Positions 58,140-64,000 of a stretch of DNA of 64,000 bases are shown here, in pieces. The DNA is taken from NCBI RefSeq assembly GCF_022419205.1, contig NZ_JAJOZU010000003.1, positions 124,001 to 188,000 of the forward strand, given 5' to 3'. Within the stretch, counting starts at the first letter, position 1; each line of letters starts with the position of its first letter. A program made the translations under genes and the position numbers. This stretch comes from Thermomonas alba. GTDB taxonomy: Bacteria; Pseudomonadota; Gammaproteobacteria; Xanthomonadales; Xanthomonadaceae. The notes under the pieces are model-generated. The model had not been told where the DNA came from. It saw only the letters and a program-made list of their open reading frames with translations, and made no database searches.

Positions 58140-59672
58140 TTAGAGATCGAACTTGATGCCCTGGGCCAGCGGCAGGGCGTCAGAATAGTTGATTGTATTG
58201 GTCTGGCGGCGCATGTAGGCCTTCCACGCGTCGGAACCGGACTCGCGGCCGCCGCCGGTTTCCTTCTCGCCGCCGAACGCGCCGCCGATCTCGGCGCCGC
58301 TGGTGCCGATGTTGACGTTGGCGATGCCGCAGTCGGAGCCGGCCGCCGACAGGAACGCCTCGGCGCGCTTGAGGTTGGTGGTGAAGATCGCCGACGACAG
58401 GCCCTGCGGCACCGCGTTCTGCATCTCGATGGCCTCGTCCAGTTCCTTGTACTTCATCACGTACAGGATCGGCGCGAAGGTCTCGTGCTGGACGATCTCG
58501 GCGTCGTTGCTCAGGCCGGTGATGATGGTGGGCAGCACGAAATAGCCGGGCCGATCGAGCGCGGCGCCTCCGGTTTCGATCTTGCCGCCGGCGGCCTTGG
58601 CCTTGGCGATGGCATCGAGATACGCGTTGACGCCATCCTGGCTGTTCAGCGGGCCCATCAGGTTGGCCGGGTCGGTGGGGTCGCCGATCTTCTTCTCCAC
58701 CTGTTTGTAGGCCGCGATCAGCCGCGCCAGCACGTCATCGAAGATGGACTCGTGCACGATCAGGCGGCGGGTGGTGGTGCAGCGCTGGCCGGCGGTGCCC
58801 ACCGCGCCGAACACGATGGCGGGGATGGCAAGCGCGAGGTCGGCGGTCTCGTCCACGATGATCGCGTTGTTGCCGCCCAGCTCCAGTAGGCTGCGGCCCA
58901 TGCGGCGCGCCACGCGCTCGCCGACGATGCGCCCGACCCGGGTCGAGCCGGTGAAGCTGATCAGCGGGATGCGCGTATCGTCCACGAAGCGCTCGGCCAG
59001 CGCGGTGCCGGCGTCGTTGAACAGGAAGAAAATGTCGGGGAAACCGCCCTTGCGCAGTGCCTCGTTGCAGATCTTCATCGCGGCGATGGCGGACAGCGGG
59101 GTCTTGGGCGAGGGCTTCCAGATCGAGATGTCGCCGCACACCGCCGCAATGAAGCTGTTCCAGGCCCACACTGCGACCGGGAAGTTGAAGGCGGAGATGA
59201 TCCCGACCAGGCCCAGCGGATGCCATTGCTCATACATGCGGTGGCCGGGACGCTCGCTGTGCATGGTCAGGCCGTACAGCTGGCGCGACAGGCCGACGGC
59301 GAACTCGCCGATGTCGATCATCTCCTGCACTTCGCCGTCGCCTTCCGGCTTCGACTTGCCCATCTCCAGCGCGACCAGCGAGCCCAGCGCATCCTTGTGC
59401 GTGCGCAGCGCATCGGCACACAGGCGGATCGCCTCCCCACGCTTGGGCGCCGGAGTGCTGCGCCAAATCTTGAACGCGGCCTGGGCGCGCTCGATGATCA
59501 GCTCGTAGTCGGCTTGCGAAGAGGCATGCACGCGGCCCAACACCTCGCCGGTGGTCGGGTTGACCGGCTCCAGCACGCCGGCGTCGCGGGTCTGCGACCA
59601 CTCGCCGTTGCCAAGGTAGGTGCCGGATTCGACGGCGGTCAGGCCGAGCGCGGTGAGGACGGGATGGGACAT
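58140..59672 (-). CDS. ALDH7-type aldehyde dehydrogenase (alpha-aminoadipic semialdehyde/piperideine-6-carboxylate type)
   Basis: A 510-residue NAD-dependent dehydrogenase close to the ALDH7A1/AmaB group, which oxidises alpha-aminoadipic semialdehyde in lysine breakdown. Motifs: [50 protein letters not shown] with the general-base Glu, [12 protein letters not shown] with the catalytic Cys, and the C-terminal [29 protein letters not shown] region (in part) typical of this group. No other lysine-degradation genes are nearby, so the exact substrate is an inference. Confidence 0.92.
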   Translation of the reverse strand: MSHPVLTALGLTAVESGTYLGNGEWSQTRDAGVLEPVNPTTGEVLGRVHASSQADYELIIERAQAAFKIWRSTPAPKRGEAIRLCADALRTHKDALGSLVALEMGKSKPEGDGEVQEMIDIGEFAVGLSRQLYGLTMHSERPGHRMYEQWHPLGLVGIISAFNFPVAVWAWNSFIAAVCGDISIWKPSPKTPLSAIAAMKICNEALRKGGFPDIFFLFNDAGTALAERFVDDTRIPLISFTGSTRVGRIVGERVARRMGRSLLELGGNNAIIVDETADLALAIPAIVFGAVGTAGQRCTTTRRLIVHESIFDDVLARLIAAYKQVEKKIGDPTDPANLMGPLNSQDGVNAYLDAIAKAKAAGGKIETGGAALDRPGYFVLPTIITGLSNDAEIVQHETFAPILYVMKYKELDEAIEMQNAVPQGLSSAIFTTNLKRAEAFLSAAGSDCGIANVNIGTSGAEIGGAFGGEKETGGGRESGSDAWKAYMRRQTNTINYSDALPLAQGIKFDL

Positions 59673-59727
59673 GGCGAACTCCGGAACGGGCGCGCCGACG
59701 CTGGCCGGCGGCAGGGTGGAAGTAATG

Positions 59728-59804
59728 TGGCGGCCCCGACACGATTCGAACGTGCGACCTTCCCCTTAGGAGGGGGACGCTCTATCCAGCTGAGCTACGA
59801 GGCC
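59728..59804 (-). tRNA. tRNA-Arg (anticodon CCT)
   Basis: 77 bases with encoded CCA. Acceptor arms GGCCTCG / CGGGGCC pair with one U-G. The anticodon loop CTCCTAA gives CCT for the rare AGG codon. The D arm GCTCAGCTGGATAGAGC and the T arm CGTTCGAATCG are standard. It lies 55 bases upstream of the aldehyde dehydrogenase start. Confidence 0.97.
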
Positions 59805-59813
59805 AGGCTGCGC

Positions 59814-59843
59814 ATTATTGCAGCAGGTCACGGATCAGGCCAA
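59814..59843 (-). promoter_or_regulatory. Candidate sigma-70 promoter of tRNA-Arg(CCT)
   Basis: On the minus strand TTGGCC, 18-base spacer, AATAAT, ending 9 bases before the tRNA 5' end. Confidence 0.5.
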
Positions 59844-59918
59844 TCCGACCGCGAAGCTGTCGCATTGCCGGAGTACTTTTGGCATTTCGACGAAGCGCGC
59901 GTGCTGATTGCAATGGTG

Positions 59919-60848
59919 TCAGTCGAGTATCCGCGCCGCAGGGGCCGCGATCGGCGTCAGGTGCAGGTCGCTGTCCTGGCCATGCGCGGCGAAGGCTGCC
60001 TGCATCGCCTCGCCCACCTCCGCTGCGCGCGCGGCCGTCTCGCACCAGGCGAACACGCTGGGGCCGGCGCCGGAGAGGCTGGCGCCCAGCGCGCCGGCGG
60101 CCAGCGCGGCGCGTTTCACCGCGTCGAACCCGGGGATGAGCGGCGCTCGCCGCGGTTCCACCAGCACGTCGTCGAGGCCGGCCCGCACCAGCGCGGCATC
60201 GCCGCGTTCGCAGCCCAGCAGCACCTGGGCGAGATTGGCGCTCTGCGCCACGAACTCGGACAGCGCGTAGGCGCCCCGCAGCACGCGCCGCGCCTGCAGG
60301 GTTTCCAGCACCTGATGCGGATGCACCACCGCGGCATGCCAGGCCGCGGGCACGCGCAGGCGCAGCAGGCGCTCGGGGGTGGCCAGCACCAGCCCGCCGG
60401 CCAGCATCGGGCCGACGTTGTCGCCGGTGCGGCCGCCGCTGGCGATGGATTCCCCGCGCAGCGCCAGCGGATACAGCGCCTCCACCGGCAGCGGCGTTTC
60501 CAGCAGCGTATTGGCGGCCACCAGCGCCGCCACGCAGGAAGCGGCCGAGCCGCCCATGCCGGACCCCAGCGGGATGCCCTTGTCCAGCTCGATCTCGAAG
60601 CCGAACGGCAGCGCCAACTCCTCGCGCAACGCCATGAGCGCGACACCTGCGGTGTTGCGCTCCGGCTCCCGCGGCAGGTCGCGGACGCAGCCGCGGATGG
60701 CGGTGATCCGCACCATCGGCGTCTCGATCCGGCGCACCGTGGCGATGTCGCCGATGCCGGCGATGGGGTGCCCGAGCAGGTCGAAGCCGACGCCGATGTT
60801 GCCGACCGAGCCGGGGCTGAAGGCCCGGGCCTGCGGATTGCCGCTCAT
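59919..60848 (-). CDS. thrB: Homoserine kinase
   Basis: Phosphorylates homoserine in threonine synthesis. The 309-residue GHMP kinase begins [21 protein letters not shown], with the conserved N-terminal motif, has the ATP loop [16 protein letters not shown] (about 97-112) and the C-terminal [15 protein letters not shown]. In most proteobacteria it lies in thrA-thrB-thrC; here no thrA or thrC is in the window. Its start overlaps the stop of an upstream DAACS symporter gene (ATGA), so the two are co-translated. Confidence 0.95.
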   Translation of the reverse strand: MSGNPQARAFSPGSVGNIGVGFDLLGHPIAGIGDIATVRRIETPMVRITAIRGCVRDLPREPERNTAGVALMALREELALPFGFEIELDKGIPLGSGMGGSAASCVAALVAANTLLETPLPVEALYPLALRGESIASGGRTGDNVGPMLAGGLVLATPERLLRLRVPAAWHAAVVHPHQVLETLQARRVLRGAYALSEFVAQSANLAQVLLGCERGDAALVRAGLDDVLVEPRRAPLIPGFDAVKRAALAAGALGASLSGAGPSVFAWCETAARAAEVGEAMQAAFAAHGQDSDLHLTPIAAPAARILD

Positions 60849-62095
60849 GCGCTCGGGTCCGTCGCGGCGCGGGCCTCCCCGCTGCGCGCCTCCACCACCG
60901 CGGTCGCGGTCATGTCGGCGGTGACGTTGCCGACCGTGGCCAGCACGTCGGGGATCGCATCCACCGCCATCAGCACCGGCAGCGGGGCGATCGGCAGGCC
61001 CATCGCGGAGGTCACCGGCAGGTTGGTGGCGAGGAAAATCGCCTGCCCCGGCAGCCCCACCGAGCCCATGCTGACCAGCACGCCCAGCACGACGCCGGTG
61101 GCCAGCTGTGCGGCGGTCAGCTCGACCCCCAGCGCCCAGGCGATGAAGCTGGCGGTGGCCAGGTATTGGATCGGCGAGGTGATGCGGAACAGCGACACCG
61201 CCATCGGTAGCACCAAGCCGGACACGCGCGCGGGGATGTCTAGCCGGTGCTGCGCGCTGTCCAGCATCGCCGGCAGGGTGGCCAGCGAGGACTGCGTGCT
61301 GGCCGCGACCGCCTGCACCGGCACCAGCCCGCCCATGAAGTGGCGCAGCCGCTGCTTGCCGGCGGTGACCGCCACCGCGATCAGCAACACCACCGCCAGC
61401 GCGTACAGCGCGCATTCCAGCAGGATGTAGAGGCCCAGCGCCTGCAGCATGGCCGGACCGGCGCGCGCGGCGAGCGCCAGCACCAGCGCGAAGATGCCCA
61501 GCGGCGCGGCGAGCAGCACCCAGTGCACGATCACGATCATGGCGTCGCTGATCGCCTTCAGCAGGCCGACCACCTGCGCGCGCGGCACGGCCTCAAGCCG
61601 GGTGAGGGCGAAGCCGAAGAACAGCGCGAAGCTCACCAGCGGCAGCATCGCGCTCGCCGCGGCGGCGGCGATCGCGTTGCTCGGGATCAGCGCGGTGAGG
61701 GCATCCGCCCAGCCGCCGATCGCGGTGGCCACCGGCGCGCCATGCCCGCGCAGGGCGGCGGCCACCGCCGGATCGGGCGTCCACTGCGCCAACACTAGCG
61801 GCGCCAGCAGCGCGGTCATCGCACCGGCGGCGGTGAGCAGCACCACGAAGGTCAGGAGCGCCTGCCGCGCCACCCGCCCGGAATGCGCGGCGTCGCTGGC
61901 CTGGTTGATGCCCACCACCACCAGCGCGAACACCAGCGGTACCACGGTCATCTGCAGCGCGTTGAGCCACAGTTTTCCGAACGGCTCGACGACGGCGGCG
62001 ATGTGCAGCCCCAGGTCGGGTGCCTGCCAGGCCAGCAGGATGCCGGTCAGGAGGCCGCCGGCAAGGCCGGCCAGGACGCGCGCGGTCTGGCTCAT
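60845..62095 (-). CDS. Dicarboxylate/amino acid:cation symporter (DAACS family)
   Basis: A 416-residue inner-membrane symporter of the GltP/DctA/SstT fold with eight predicted helices and two re-entrant loops. Diagnostic pieces are [16 protein letters not shown], the first hairpin [14 protein letters not shown] (Ser-rich in this family), [11 protein letters not shown] and the last motif [14 protein letters not shown], equivalent to NVTGD. Substrates in the family are glutamate, aspartate, C4-dicarboxylates or Ser/Thr. Coupling with thrB hints at an amino acid of the aspartate/threonine group (inference). ATG 62095 was chosen over the longer frame. The 207 bases upstream hold no gene. Confidence 0.9.
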   Translation of the reverse strand: MSQTARVLAGLAGGLLTGILLAWQAPDLGLHIAAVVEPFGKLWLNALQMTVVPLVFALVVVGINQASDAAHSGRVARQALLTFVVLLTAAGAMTALLAPLVLAQWTPDPAVAAALRGHGAPVATAIGGWADALTALIPSNAIAAAAASAMLPLVSFALFFGFALTRLEAVPRAQVVGLLKAISDAMIVIVHWVLLAAPLGIFALVLALAARAGPAMLQALGLYILLECALYALAVVLLIAVAVTAGKQRLRHFMGGLVPVQAVAASTQSSLATLPAMLDSAQHRLDIPARVSGLVLPMAVSLFRITSPIQYLATASFIAWALGVELTAAQLATGVVLGVLVSMGSVGLPGQAIFLATNLPVTSAMGLPIAPLPVLMAVDAIPDVLATVGNVTADMTATAVVEARSGEARAATDPSA

Positions 62096-62302
62096 GGCGT
62101 GGCTCCCGGTGGCAGCGTTGTAGCGCGGGACAGGGGCGGCAGTGCCGCCGGCAGGCGAGTCGGCATCGGGCATCCGGACGGGAAGAGGCAGGCCCGCAAG
62201 CATGCCGCAGGCGCGGCGCGCGGTCATCCTCCGGCGCACTGCGTCTTACCGGGTGCGACCCGCGCCGGCTACAGTGGCGGCCTGTCCGTTCCGTGAGCCG
62301 CC

Positions 62303-63691
<1,389 letters not shown>

Positions 63692-63710
63692 CGGCAGCGC
63701 CCAATCGCGT

Positions 63711-64000
63711 TCAGGGGCGCAGCAGGACCTTGCCGGGGCGTCCCGGGCGCAGGCTGGCGGCCGCTGCCTGGCCGATGTCGGCGAGGTCGTGGACCGCATC
63801 CACCGGCAGCCGCAGCTCGCCGGCCAGAGCGCGCTGCAGCAGTTCGCCCACCAGCCGGCGGCGCTCCTCGGCCGACAGCGCCTGGCTCGCCTTGCTGCCC
63901 CAGAATCCCTTCACGATGGCCTGCTTGAAGATCAGGTCGGCCGGCGAGAGCTGCATCGGCTCGCCGGTCAGCGCGCCGAACGACACCAGCACGCCGCCCT
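63711..64000 (-). CDS. Zinc-type alcohol dehydrogenase/quinone reductase family protein, C-terminal part (5' end outside window)
   Basis: The C-terminal ~96 residues of a medium-chain dehydrogenase/reductase. GGVLVSFGALTGEPMQLSPADLIFKQ (in part VSFGALTGEP) and IVKGFWGSK match the enoyl-reductase/quinone-reductase branch (MECR-like), and the chain ends in the family's typical GRPGKVLLRP. The N-terminal GroES-like part and the cofactor motif are beyond the window edge, so the substrate cannot be judged. Convergent with radA. Confidence 0.8.
   Translation of the reverse strand, partial: GGVLVSFGALTGEPMQLSPADLIFKQAIVKGFWGSKASQALSAEERRRLVGELLQRALAGELRLPVDAVHDLADIGQAAAASLRPGRPGKVLLRP

Noticed and set aside
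59220-61430. 736-codon plus-strand frame across the aldehyde dehydrogenase, tRNA-Arg and thrB
   Set aside because: It runs through a tRNA gene and opposite two clearly real genes; a GC-driven shadow.

Overview
The window reads as ordinary chromosome of a high-GC gammaproteobacterium of the Lysobacteraceae/Xanthomonadaceae (Lysobacter, Luteimonas, Thermomonas or Pseudoxanthomonas type; the genus cannot be fixed from sequence alone). Reasons are the xanthomonad-type LexA operator TTAGTAGTATTACTACTAA in front of lexA-recA-recX, the gspH/fimT-pilV-pilW-pilX-pilY1-pilE minor-pilin cluster, a membrane-anchorless orphan RnfB, a MutL with an endonuclease motif, and protein sequences that read like xanthomonad housekeeping orthologues. 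Genes are densely packed, many overlap by ATGA, and no gene-free stretch exceeds about 300 bases. I see no prophage, insertion sequence, CRISPR array or restriction system.

Layout. 1-6690 (+): end of nnrD, tsaE, an AmiC-type amidase and mutL (the same order as in E. coli), then a DUF1684 lipoprotein and a TraB/GumN protein. 6712-9943 (-): orphan rnfB, an inverted-repeat element, metG and a DUF2147 protein. 10063-11568 (+): apbC/mrp and dcd. 11576-12657 (-): a HIT protein coupled to a dienelactone-hydrolase-like protein. 12772-20883 (+): rimO and the minor-pilin operon. 21120-23741: a lone TonB-dependent receptor. 23847-26737: pncC-like gene, lexA, recA, recX (SOS module). 26930-30220: alaS, csrA, tRNA-Ser(GCT), tRNA-Arg(ACG). 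30487-32435: an XRE regulator coupled to a SulP transporter. 32414-34942 (-): phoH, bcp, gcvR, divergent from dapA-bamC-like lipoprotein (35123-36544; synteny shared with E. coli). 36648-37171 (-): fdxA and tRNA-Glu(CTC). 37297-42894 (+): pcnB-folK-panB-panC-panD-pgi (RNA polyadenylation, folate, pantothenate, glycolysis). 43049-43780 (-): a REC-HPt phosphorelay protein, divergent from a YdbH-like AsmA-type protein and a DUF1318 lipoprotein. 46524-48290 (-): ABC exporter. 48361-51225 (+): GAF-GAF-GGDEF-EAL c-di-GMP protein. 51194-52798 (-): xseA; 52858-54111 (+): ispG. 54142-59804 (-): NTF2-like, EamA, murB, pyrD, DUF4190, aldehyde dehydrogenase, tRNA-Arg(CCT). 59919-62095 (-): thrB coupled to a DAACS symporter. 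62303-63691 (+): radA; 63711-64000 (-): end of a zinc-type dehydrogenase/quinone reductase.

Most of the content is core metabolism and information processing. The points I find most unusual are: a pre-peptidase-C-like domain in visibly lower-GC DNA inserted in the N-terminal half of PilY1; three 45-residue repeats enlarging the coiled coil of XseA; paired direct repeats 21 bp apart plus a palindrome in front of the XRE-SulP operon; a two-gene form of the YdbH/YnbE/YdbL envelope system; a LexA operator that abuts the lexA start codon; and the thrB-symporter coupling. All functional statements are from sequence reading only; no database search was possible.
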